Below, one piece after another: positions 17,446 to 25,215 of a DNA stretch of 64,000 bases. Position numbers and translations under genes: made by a program. This stretch comes from Defluviitaleaceae bacterium (GTDB lineage Bacteria > Bacillota > Clostridia > Lachnospirales > WRAX01). The DNA lies in contig WRAC01000006.1 in the NCBI GenBank assembly GCA_009780415.1, forward strand, positions 1 through 64,000, given 5' to 3'. Each line of letters starts with the position of its first letter. The first letter of the stretch is position 1. The notes under the pieces are model-generated. The model had not been told where the DNA came from. It made no database searches and saw nothing but the letters and a program-made list of their open reading frames with translations.

Positions 17446-19425
17446 ATGGAAAATTTTAAGGAATACTACGCTTGGCTGCAACCGGGGCCGGTCGGATGCT
17501 CCGCATCCTGCTCGCCCATGCGGCCGGGGCGCGGAGTTTCGCTGCGGGAGGTCTGTGTTCATGGGTCGGAACAGGCTGATTTTGCGGCCCGGGAGCTTCG
17601 GGGCGGGTTGAATTGGCTTGCCGGGCAAAACATTTGCGATGAGAATTCCGGGTATAAAATAACTCTGGGGCTGGATCCGGGGATTCAAGCGCAGGGCTAC
17701 AGGATAAATGGTGACGGAAACGGTTCGTTCATTACGGGCGCAGACCGGGAAGGGCTGATTTACGGCGTTTTCGCGTTTTTGGGTAAAGTTGGTATGGGAG
17801 AGGATTTGCCGGGGATTTCGGCGGAATCCGCGCCGGTTGTGCGGAAGCGTATTTTGAACCATTGGGATAACATGGACGGGAGCGTTGAGCGGGGATACAG
17901 CGGAAAGTCGTTGTTTTTCCGTGACGGCAGGTTTTGTTATGACCCGTCCAGAATGAAGGATTACGCCAGACTTTTGGCAAGCGTTGGAATAAATGAATTG
18001 AGTATAAATAACGTTAATGTTACTGACGCGTCGGCTAGGCTGATAACACCGGAGTTATTGCCCGAGGCGGCGGAGCTTGCCGCTATTTTCCGTCCTTTTG
18101 GCGTGCGGCTGATTCTGGCGGTGGATTTTGAAAGCCCGGTGAAGCTGGGCGGGTTAAACACGGCTGACCCGCTTAACGGGGAGGTTGCGGCGTGGTGGAA
18201 GAATGCGGCGCGCGTTGTGTACGATTATATCCCGGATTTGGCGGGGTTTGTCGTTAAAGCGGACTCAGAGTTCCGGGACGGGCCGGCGGCGCTTGGGCGC
18301 ACTCAGGCGGACGGCGCGAATACCGTTGCGCGGGCGCTGAAGGATTTTGGGGGGACGGTTTACTGGCGCTGCTTTGTTTATAATTGCCGGCAGGATTGGC
18401 GCGATGCGAAAACCGACCGGCCCAAGGCCGCGTTCGAGCATTTTTATCCGCTGGACGGAACATTTGACGAAAACGTTGTATTGCAAATAAAGAACGGGCC
18501 GGTGGATTTTCAAGTGCGGGAGCCTGTTTCGCCGCTATTCGGGCGCATGAAGCATACGAAACAGGCCGTTGAGTTTCAAATAACTCAAGAGTACACGGGC
18601 CAGCAAATTGATCTATATAATTTAGCCGTGCAATGGGAGGAGTTTTTTGCCGCGCCTATATCGGAGCATCGTTTGGCACGCGATATTATGGGCAAGGAAG
18701 CCGCCGCCATTGCCGGGGTTGCGAATACGGGCTGTGACGGGAACTGGACGGGGCATTTGCTGGCGCAGGCAAACCTTTACGCCTTCGGGCGCATGGCTTG
18801 GGATCCGGGTCTTACGGCGAAACAGGTTACATCGGAATGGGTTTGCCGTACATTTGGAAAAAATACGGAGTTTGACGCCATTACGGGGATGATGCTTGCT
18901 TCGCGCGGTGTTTACGAAAAATACGCGTCACCGCTGGGATTAGGCTGGATGGTGAATATAAACCATCATTACGGGCCAAGCCCGGAGGGTTACGAGTATA
19001 TGAAGTGGGGGACATATCACCGGGCGGATAATACCGCCGTTGGCGTTGACAGGACGGCAAAGGGGACAGGGTTTGCGGGGCAGTACGAACCTTGGCTGGA
19101 GGCGCTGTACAGCGATGTCAAAACCTGCCCTGAGGAGCTGCTGCTGTTCTTTCACCGGGTTAGGTATGATTATAGATTAAAGAGTGGTAAAACCTTATTA
19201 CAGCATATCTATGATACGCATTTCGAGGGCGCGGCTGAGGTGCAGGCGTTTATGGATATTTGGGATAGTTTAAAAGGCCGGCTTCCTCAAGGCGCGTATG
19301 AGTCTGTGGCCGATAGGCTGAAACGTCAATTGCAAAACGCGCTGGAGTGGCGGGATGTTGTAAACGCGTATTTCTATCGGAAAACGGGCGTTGGGGATGA
19401 GATGGGCAGAGAGATATACGGGTAA
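17446..19425 (+). CDS. Alpha-glucuronidase, GH67
   Basis: GH67 enzymes remove (4-O-methyl)glucuronic acid from the non-reducing end of xylo-oligosaccharides. The 659-residue protein shows KRILNHWDNMDGSVERGY, a strongly conserved substrate-binding stretch, then GFVVKADSEFRDGPAALGRTQADGAN. LQIKNGPVDFQVREP and FQITQEYTGQ follow, carrying the catalytic acids in this family. No signal peptide is seen, so it acts in the cytoplasm on imported oligosaccharides, as is usual. ATG 17446 follows TGAGGAG. It works downstream of the GH10 xylanase encoded about 1.3 kb away. Confidence 0.94.
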   Translation: MENFKEYYAWLQPGPVGCSASCSPMRPGRGVSLREVCVHGSEQADFAARELRGGLNWLAGQNICDENSGYKITLGLDPGIQAQGYRINGDGNGSFITGADREGLIYGVFAFLGKVGMGEDLPGISAESAPVVRKRILNHWDNMDGSVERGYSGKSLFFRDGRFCYDPSRMKDYARLLASVGINELSINNVNVTDASARLITPELLPEAAELAAIFRPFGVRLILAVDFESPVKLGGLNTADPLNGEVAAWWKNAARVVYDYIPDLAGFVVKADSEFRDGPAALGRTQADGANTVARALKDFGGTVYWRCFVYNCRQDWRDAKTDRPKAAFEHFYPLDGTFDENVVLQIKNGPVDFQVREPVSPLFGRMKHTKQAVEFQITQEYTGQQIDLYNLAVQWEEFFAAPISEHRLARDIMGKEAAAIAGVANTGCDGNWTGHLLAQANLYAFGRMAWDPGLTAKQVTSEWVCRTFGKNTEFDAITGMMLASRGVYEKYASPLGLGWMVNINHHYGPSPEGYEYMKWGTYHRADNTAVGVDRTAKGTGFAGQYEPWLEALYSDVKTCPEELLLFFHRVRYDYRLKSGKTLLQHIYDTHFEGAAEVQAFMDIWDSLKGRLPQGAYESVADRLKRQLQNALEWRDVVNAYFYRKTGVGDEMGREIYG

Positions 19426-19433
19426 CGCGGAGA

Positions 19434-19456
19434 GGGCGGGCACAGGGTGCCCGCCC
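19434..19456 (+). terminator. Strong hairpin after the alpha-glucuronidase gene
   Basis: A perfect 10-bp stem (GGGCGGGCAC with GTGCCCGCCC) and a 3-base loop lie 8 bases after the stop codon. No T-run follows, so it may protect the 3' end rather than terminate intrinsically. Confidence 0.55.
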
Positions 19457-19484
19457 TCAGACTGTCGGCAAAGTCCGTTTTCGA

Positions 19485-19518
19485 CGTCATTACGAGGAGC
19501 GCAGTGATGAAGCAATCT
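19485..19518. repeat. GTCATTACGAGGAGCGCAG-type dispersed repeat
   Basis: The sequence beginning CGTCATTACGAGGAGCGCAG and ending GATGAAGCAATCT resembles a repeat common in many unrelated bacterial genomes (GTCATTGCGAGGAGCG...GAAGCAATC). It lies exactly at the 3' end of the transposase remnant. The similarity is from memory. Confidence 0.5.
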
Positions 19519-20167
19519 AGTAAACCTTTGATTTTAAAGCATTCTCTTGATTTCTGCTGCGTGTGCATTTATCTATCATGGAGCAGTTGGCGCATATAGC
19601 AGTATTGCTTTTATATTCTCTATACCCATCCCGATTTGTGGCTGAATATTTCAAAACCGCGTTGTTCGGACAAATGCAGCAATCGTGGTATTCACCGTAT
19701 ACATATTCATGCTTTCGGAAAAAGCCTTTTTTTGTCATAGGGCGTTTATATGGCATGATTGGGGTTTTACCGTCATTTATTATCTGCCTTGCGATGGCGG
19801 GTATCTTGTAGCCGGCGTCCAGTGCCACGTTTTCTATTTCGGTGTGTTTCTTTATAAGACGTTCGTATATCCTCGGAAAGATAATTGAATCATGAATATT
19901 GCCCGCCGCCAACTCAAAATCCAACACATAGTTATTTTGGTCACAAGCCACGTATAGGTCTGTTGTGCTTTTTTGTGCAAATAAGCTGTTCGTTCCAGTC
20001 TTTAAAAAGCCCATCTGGTGAACAGCTAATAAAGGCGATATTCGCCTTGTTAACCTCTTTTTAAACATCTGCCCTGCGGTGTCATTATCCACGCATAGAA
20101 CTGCTCTTAAATCGCCTCTAAAGGCTTTGAGGGCATGCTTTACAATATTTAACCTTAGCCCTGCCAT
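19517..20167 (-). pseudogene. Degraded transposase fused to a Toprim-like fragment
   Basis: The open frame has 216 codons. From about residue 55 (NSLFAQKSTTDLYVACDQNNYVLDFELAAGNIHDS, then VALDAGYKIPAIARQII) it looks like the DDE catalytic region and Cys-rich tail of an IS1182-like transposase. The first 45 residues (FRGDLRAVLCVDNDTAG) instead resemble the DnaG-like Toprim motif of mobile-element primases (DUF3991-type). It therefore appears to be a chimera of two element fragments. The N-terminal DDE aspartate region and the flanking inverted repeats are absent. It ends at a dispersed repeat and lies about 110 bases from a tRNA gene, a common integration neighbourhood. Confidence 0.7.
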
Positions 20168-20275
20168 CGAGATTAAAATACACCTTTCGAGGCTCTTAGA
20201 ATCTTTGTTAAAACTCGTGTGATTGATTTCAAATTTTCTTTGCCTTATTGGCCCATGCTCACCAACTTTTCTTTA

Positions 20276-20349
20276 TCGGATAGACAGGATTTGAACCTGC
20301 GACCTCTTGGTCCCGAACCAAGCGCTCTACCAAACTGAGCCACTACCCG
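20276..20349 (-). tRNA. tRNA-Pro (anticodon CGG)
   Basis: On the minus strand a complete 74-base cloverleaf can be folded: acceptor CGGGTAG / CTATCCG, D stem GCTC / GAGC, anticodon stem CTTGG / CCAAG with loop TTCGGGA, and T arm GCAGG-TTCAAAT-CCTGT. The anticodon is CGG, reading the proline codon CCG. CCA is not encoded. A TATAAT lies at 20416-20421 upstream as a candidate -10. Confidence 0.95.
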
Positions 20350-20521
20350 TTTTAGTAATTCTATACTTACTGTGCTTAACGTCCCTTGGAAATCCCTCAA
20401 AATCAGCACTTGAACATTATACACCATCTCACCTTAAAAAGCAAGCCCTATTTTTCTCGTGAGCGAAGCAGTTAGCGGGTTAGCGCACTTGGTTTATTTT
20501 ACTTGGTTTTATAAAATATAA

Positions 20522-20555
20522 CCCCAAGGCATAAGCCCCGGGGCTATATGTTTTT
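20522..20555. terminator. Hairpin between tRNA-Pro and the xylanase gene
   Basis: CCCC-AA-GGC and GCC-CC-GGGG form an interrupted stem over an ATAA loop, with T-rich stretches on both sides, so it could stop transcription in either direction. The rest of 20350-20700 shows no gene. Confidence 0.4.
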
Positions 20556-20685
20556 ACTTTATTTTTATGTATCTGCCCTCAACCGCTTCATTTTTTTCCC
20601 AAGCTTACCGGATGCTCTTTTCTTACGCGTATCCGACATCTTAAGGCTCACGCGCAGTAACATGCCCTTATAGGGCGAAATTCAA

Positions 20686-20706
20686 ACCACCCGATTAGCG
20701 GGTGGT
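20686..20706 (-). terminator. Terminator hairpin of the xylanase gene
   Basis: The stem ACCACCCG / CGGGTGGT with a 5-base loop lies 10 bases after the xylanase stop on the minus strand and is followed by TTTGAATTT. A second short hairpin (GCCCTTATAGGGC, 20664-20676) follows. Confidence 0.6.
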
Positions 20707-20715
20707 CATGATTCC

Positions 20716-23640
20716 CTATCTCCCGATAAACGTCAGTTCACCCCAGTTTACGCTGGAATTGTATCCGTTGGCGTCGGGGTCGCTCCAGGTGGACTGCCCG
20801 GTGCGCGCACCGTCGGTGGCGTCGTTTATTTGGATGTCGAAGGTGATGACATGGCCGTTTTCGGGGGTTATTTCGCGGAAAGGTATGGCTAGATAGACGG
20901 CGAACCCGTTATCGTCGGCAAAAGCGTCGGTGATGACGCCTTCCATCATGGAATCGGAACGCGCGGTGAAACGGTTTTCGTAGCTGACGCGGTACTGGCC
21001 GCCGCCGGGGCTGGCGAAGTAGGATGGCGAACGCTCGGCGGTTTCGGACACGAATATCTCGGCGGAATCCTGTTCCCACGCGTTTGGGTTAGTATTGTTC
21101 AGGCTGCGGTCCGTTACAAGCATACGGACATACAGGTAGTTTTCATCCCACATAACCTGAGCCATACCCACGGAAGGATTATCGCCCTGCGCGGGGATGC
21201 TGACGCTTAATATACGGGTTTTCTGCCAGTCCTCATGCAGCAGGCCGTCAGGCGAGCCGTAATGCGCCGTGCCCACAGCAGGTTCAAGCGGCACGGGCAG
21301 CGGGTTTTGGGCAAAATATTCATCCGGGTTTAAAGCGCCGAAGAACGCGCCTTTGGGGGCGAACACGGAGTCGAACATAAGCGGTAAGCGGCCCGAACGC
21401 CAGCTTTGCGGGTCGGCCTTGCCCCAAATGGTTATGCGCTCGATGCTGTCGGCGTATTCTTTTGCCAGCGCGAATATCTGGGCGTACATCTGCCCCTGGA
21501 TTATCTCGTCCTCGAGGGAAAGCATTGTGCCGCCGGGATAGGGATCGTCGCGGCCGACGGTGATGTCAAGCTCCGTTATGCTGATAACCGCGCCGGTTGC
21601 GATATAACGAAGGAGGGCTTCCTCCATGGAGTGGATATCGAAATTTGTTGTATTGTAATGGCCCTGCATACCGATGCCTTCGATAAGGAGCCGCCCGTCG
21701 TAATCCGGGTCGGACAGCCATTGGTTGTTAATATCCATAACCATGGCGGCGATAGCAGTGCTCTTGCCGAATTCGGTATCGTTGAAGTCGTTGTAGTAAA
21801 GGACGGCATGGGGGTCGTACATACGCGCGAATTTGAACGCGTCATAAATATAATCCGCGCCGCTCTCGCCGAAAGCCGCGCCGTTGGCATAAGCCTCAAA
21901 CCACGGGGATGTCGGGTTGCCGGCAACGTCTTCGCGCGCCCCGCGCAGTCCGTCGCGCCATTCCCCGCTGAAATCCACGCTGTTTGTGAATGCCTCGTTA
22001 ACAACATCCCATTCGGCTACGCGCCCGGCATAATGCCCGGCTACGTTTTTGATATAATCTTCCATATTGGCGCGGGCTTCGGCGCGTGTAAGGATGCTGC
22101 CGTCCTCATCATAGACGAGCCACGCCGCGTTCTGTGAATGCCATACCAACGCGTGCCCGATAACAGCCAGATTGTTTTCCTCAGCCCAATCCACAATGAG
22201 GTCGGCTTGGTCAAAGGTATACTCGCCCTTGCTGGGGGACATATTGCTCGGCTTCATGGCGTTTTCGGCGGTAACGGCGTTGTACTGCATAACGAACATG
22301 GCGGTGGTGTCCGCGTCCGCTATTTGATGCGGCTCCATGATATTACCTACCAGGAAGTAATCTTTATAGGCTTCCGCAAGGGAATCCAGCGTAAAATCCC
22401 ACTCCGGCACGATAACAGCTTCCGCACCAATCAGGTTGATTTCAATATTGTCAATATACCAAGTCTCGGCATGCGTGGCAAAGTCGTTCGTGTAGAAGCG
22501 CAGGTCGATAAACTCAATGGGTTCAAGGAACGGCGCGGTTTCAAACGATACCTGCGTCCACTCGTCAAAAACGATAATACCGGCCGCATCGGCGCTGGTG
22601 GGGCTCTTGTGCGCGTTGCTGGCGGAGTTGCCGTTTATCAAAATGCTTGGGCCGATTAAGCCGCCTTTGCCGGGAAGGGCGTTGCCTTCTTCCGGTACAT
22701 AGAACCATGCGGATATATAATACCTGCCGCCCAATGGCAGAGGCTCATCAAAAGCGATGCGCACGCCGTTGGGTGTGGCGGCATAGCTGGCGCTGTCCGT
22801 TTTGCGCCAAACGTGGAGCGCCGCTCCGTCGCCGTCAAAGTTAACAATATCGTAAACTATTGCGCTATCGACCTCATCATTGGGGGAAACGGTTATGCCC
22901 CGTGATTCCGCGGCGGCCATATCTTCGGCGGTGAAGGAAATGATTATGTCTTCAACGTCGAGCACAAGCGTCACAACGGGCTCCTCAGGAGCTTCTTCGC
23001 CGCCCGCCGCCGTAATAAGTATCTGGTCAACGAAGAAATTCCGCATTTCGCCTTCGTTGTTTGTCATTATGCGAAAACCCCTGTTGCCCGATAAAAACGC
23101 GGCGTCGGCGAGGACTACGCCCAGAAGCTCGAAAGACCCGTCCTCATTTGGCGCGGGGTTGTCCAGATATCTGTAGGAATCAATCGCGCACAGCACCATT
23201 TCCATGCCGTGCGGGATATTGCCGTCTACACGCCCCTGCACAAGCATGGTATACTCCACCCCGGCTTGAAGCTGCAACGCGTCAAACTTCACATCCAGAC
23301 CGCGCCAGTTTCCGCCTGTCCTGCCCGTTACATGGACGGACTTGTTTCCTTCATGGTCAACCGTTCTAAAGGTCGCGCCGGCATCCTGCAGGAAGCCTGT
23401 GTATGTATAGGTCACATCACTGGATTTATCGCTGACATCGGTATCGGCGGAGAGGTCGTATATGACGATAACATCCTCGCCCGGTCCGGCGATTCCCGCG
23501 CCTTCAACGGTTTCAACAGCTTCAACATTTTCCGCGGTTTCAATAAGCTCAACAGAATCCACTTCGGGTATGAATGACGCCATACACCCAGCCGTCATCA
23601 TGCCCATGATTAAGATCAGCGCAATGATACGTTTTCTCAT
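20716..23640 (-). CDS. Modular GH10 endo-beta-1,4-xylanase lipoprotein (CBM22-like, CBM, GH10, CBM9-like)
   Basis: The enzyme cuts xylan backbones outside the cell. A lipobox (MMTAGC, Cys19) anchors it to the membrane. Residues 60-215 look like a CBM22-type xylan-binding module, and 230-405 a second carbohydrate-binding module. GH10 spans about 412-775, with the acid/base Glu549 in WDVVNEAF and nucleophile Glu690 in ISITELDI. Both are present, as are HALVWHSQ and GIGMQGHYN. Residues 785-974 resemble CBM9. The start follows AGGAGG. A sigma-A promoter lies at 23674-23702. Its likely partner is the cytoplasmic GH67 enzyme. The second module's family is uncertain. Confidence 0.94.
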   Translation of the reverse strand: MRKRIIALILIMGMMTAGCMASFIPEVDSVELIETAENVEAVETVEGAGIAGPGEDVIVIYDLSADTDVSDKSSDVTYTYTGFLQDAGATFRTVDHEGNKSVHVTGRTGGNWRGLDVKFDALQLQAGVEYTMLVQGRVDGNIPHGMEMVLCAIDSYRYLDNPAPNEDGSFELLGVVLADAAFLSGNRGFRIMTNNEGEMRNFFVDQILITAAGGEEAPEEPVVTLVLDVEDIIISFTAEDMAAAESRGITVSPNDEVDSAIVYDIVNFDGDGAALHVWRKTDSASYAATPNGVRIAFDEPLPLGGRYYISAWFYVPEEGNALPGKGGLIGPSILINGNSASNAHKSPTSADAAGIIVFDEWTQVSFETAPFLEPIEFIDLRFYTNDFATHAETWYIDNIEINLIGAEAVIVPEWDFTLDSLAEAYKDYFLVGNIMEPHQIADADTTAMFVMQYNAVTAENAMKPSNMSPSKGEYTFDQADLIVDWAEENNLAVIGHALVWHSQNAAWLVYDEDGSILTRAEARANMEDYIKNVAGHYAGRVAEWDVVNEAFTNSVDFSGEWRDGLRGAREDVAGNPTSPWFEAYANGAAFGESGADYIYDAFKFARMYDPHAVLYYNDFNDTEFGKSTAIAAMVMDINNQWLSDPDYDGRLLIEGIGMQGHYNTTNFDIHSMEEALLRYIATGAVISITELDITVGRDDPYPGGTMLSLEDEIIQGQMYAQIFALAKEYADSIERITIWGKADPQSWRSGRLPLMFDSVFAPKGAFFGALNPDEYFAQNPLPVPLEPAVGTAHYGSPDGLLHEDWQKTRILSVSIPAQGDNPSVGMAQVMWDENYLYVRMLVTDRSLNNTNPNAWEQDSAEIFVSETAERSPSYFASPGGGQYRVSYENRFTARSDSMMEGVITDAFADDNGFAVYLAIPFREITPENGHVITFDIQINDATDGARTGQSTWSDPDANGYNSSVNWGELTFIGR

Positions 23641-23673
23641 GTTGTTCCTCCTTTTAACATTATATCTTTAATA

Positions 23674-23702
23674 ATTCTAATTCATCAACAGCATACTGTC
23701 AA
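23674..23702 (-). promoter_or_regulatory. Sigma-A promoter of the xylanase gene
   Basis: On the minus strand TTGACA (23697-23702) and TAGAAT (23674-23679) are spaced by 17 bases. A TATAAT nearer the gene has no partner at the right distance. Confidence 0.7.
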
Positions 23703-23844
23703 GCCGTACGTCATTATTCGCCCTATATTTTTTTGTGTTTTTTTTGTGGGTGAACAAAATAAATTTATAAAATTCATTGTAACCTTTACAAATTTGTGGG
23801 ATATTAAATCAAGGGGTTACAACGGAAATGATATCGGGGCGGAA

Positions 23845-24378
23845 ATGACTGGAAATAACCATAAAATGGAATTGTTTAATAGTGTTTACGCGAAGCATTG
23901 CGATACCGTATTCACATATATTCTGATTTCGCTTAACCATAATAAAGACCTTGCCAACGACTGCATGCAGGACACTGCGGAGCTTATCATGCAAAAGATT
24001 GACACGGTTATTAACCATCCGAATCCCGGCGGATTTTTTATTGTGACCGCAAAAAATTATATCCATAAATATAAGGCTATGCAAAGGAAAAATTATATGA
24101 AATCGGTTCCGTTTGACGAAACGATGTCCGGCGCGGCTTACGAAGTAAATTTTGACAGATTAATAGAGGGACGGATAAATATTAAGGGCTTCAAACAAGA
24201 GATCCTCAATAAGCTTGATGATAATGAATTTGCGTTATACAGCATGTTTTACGAAAAGAAAATGAGTGTTTCGAAAATAGCGCAAAATCTTCGGATAACG
24301 GAAGGAAACGTAAAGGTGAGGCTTTTTCGCCTGAGGGTAAAAGTAAAAAAAATGGTATCGGATGTATTATCCAAATAA
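23845..24378 (+). CDS. ECF-type RNA polymerase sigma factor
   Basis: The 177-residue protein has a region 2-like N-terminus (ELFNSVYAKHCDTVFTYILISLNHNKDLANDCMQDTAELIM). Its C-terminal region 4 helix-turn-helix reads FALYSMFYEKKMSVSKIAQNLRITEGNVKVRLFRLRVKVKKMV. It should direct RNA polymerase to a small regulon. ATG 23845 was chosen because upstream residues from GTG 23746 do not look like sigma region 1/2. The ribosome binding site is weak in either case. It heads a three-gene set with two unknown small proteins; no classical transmembrane anti-sigma factor is present. Confidence 0.85.
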   Translation: MTGNNHKMELFNSVYAKHCDTVFTYILISLNHNKDLANDCMQDTAELIMQKIDTVINHPNPGGFFIVTAKNYIHKYKAMQRKNYMKSVPFDETMSGAAYEVNFDRLIEGRINIKGFKQEILNKLDDNEFALYSMFYEKKMSVSKIAQNLRITEGNVKVRLFRLRVKVKKMVSDVLSK

Positions 24379-24394
24379 CGGGGGTGGGATAGCT

Positions 24395-24682
24395 GTGAAA
24401 ATACATGACTTAAACGGCGGGCACAGGCATGTCGGTGAAAATAAGCAGAAACGGGGCGTTGTTGAAAAAGAAGGTTTTCATCAGATAATGGAGCAATACC
24501 GGGATACGGAGCGAAAAACTACCACCCAAGGGTTAAAAACGTTAATAGCAGATTCCGCTTCCTTATCATCAGGTGATATAAAACATGAGATTGATTTGGC
24601 ATGCGACTGTAAAACGGGCGAAAATATTGATATGACACGGTTAGGCGAGTTGTTGAGGCTATATAAAGAAGTAAATAACTGA
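24395..24682 (+). CDS. Small unknown protein in sigma-factor operon, possible anti-sigma factor
   Basis: The 95-residue protein starts at GTG 24395 after GGGGTGGG, 16 bases past the sigma-factor stop. An ATG at 24362 in the same frame overlaps the sigma gene. It is hydrophilic and without membrane segments. The C-terminal half (DSASLSSGDIKHEIDLA, then GENIDMTRLGELLRLY) has a faint FlgM-like look: an LSS box followed by two helices. FlgM binds sigma-28, not ECF factors, so this is only a hint. The gene order suggests a regulator of the sigma factor. Confidence 0.5.
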   Translation: MKIHDLNGGHRHVGENKQKRGVVEKEGFHQIMEQYRDTERKTTTQGLKTLIADSASLSSGDIKHEIDLACDCKTGENIDMTRLGELLRLYKEVNN

Positions 24683-24698
24683 TGAGGGGGAAGGATAT

Positions 24699-25103
24699 AT
24701 GAATGTATCACAGTACACGGGCTATGTGCCGGGTTATAAAGAAGATTATAACCCCTTATGTATGAAAACGGCCATAAAGGGTTGGAAAGACAAGCTGATA
24801 ACCGGATTAAACGATGAAGACAAGAAAAAAATCGATGATGAGATAAAGGCATACCTTGATGCCAAGCCGATTGAAACGCAGTCGGACATTGACGCTTTTC
24901 ACGCTTTTGTTAAGTCGCTTATTAAAAAATTCGGTTTTAAGGGTAATGTTGATGATTTTTTGGCATCTATAGCGGGCAGAACGGCGGTAAGCATAAATAA
25001 TGATAACAACCGCGCGGAACGCACGGATTTATCGGAATTCAGGAATTTGTCGGCGCTTGGGTCTATGGGTATCATGAGCAAGGTAATGAATAAACTCGAA
25101 TAA
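24699..25103 (+). CDS. Unknown 134-residue soluble protein
   Basis: The protein starts at an ATG after GGGGGAAGGA, 16 bases from the preceding stop. It is predicted helical (GWKDKLITGLNDEDKKKIDDEIKAYL, then FHAFVKSLIKKFGF), with an Asn/Asp-rich C-terminal segment and a final SMGIMSKVMNKLE helix. There is no signal peptide or membrane helix. I do not recognise the family. Its position as third gene behind an ECF sigma factor suggests a shared pathway. It ends 7 bases before a long inverted repeat. Confidence 0.6.
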   Translation: MNVSQYTGYVPGYKEDYNPLCMKTAIKGWKDKLITGLNDEDKKKIDDEIKAYLDAKPIETQSDIDAFHAFVKSLIKKFGFKGNVDDFLASIAGRTAVSINNDNNRAERTDLSEFRNLSALGSMGIMSKVMNKLE

Positions 25104-25109
25104 ATACGA

Positions 25110-25215
25110 CAGTCCAATGACCGCGTTAAATTTTAGGGTGTTCAGCGCTTCAATTATTTATTAATGGAATGCAATTGAGCGCTGAACATTAAAATTTAAC
25201 TAAGTCATTGGACTG
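25110..25215. repeat. Long imperfect inverted repeat between convergent genes
   Basis: Arms 25110-25155 and 25173-25215 pair as CAGTCCAATGAC/GTCATTGGACTG, GTTAAATTTTA/TAAAATTTAAC, TGTTCAGCGCT/AGCGCTGAACA and CAATT/AATTG, separated by small bulges. The right arm encodes the last residues (QSNDLVKF) and stop of the hybrid kinase, so the left arm looks like an inverted copy of the gene end. A T-run follows on the plus side near 25219, so it may act as a terminator for the sigma-factor operon. Confidence 0.85.

Noticed and set aside
20245-20427. 60-codon minus-strand frame
   Set aside because: It spans the tRNA-Pro gene and its promoter region, so it is a chance frame.
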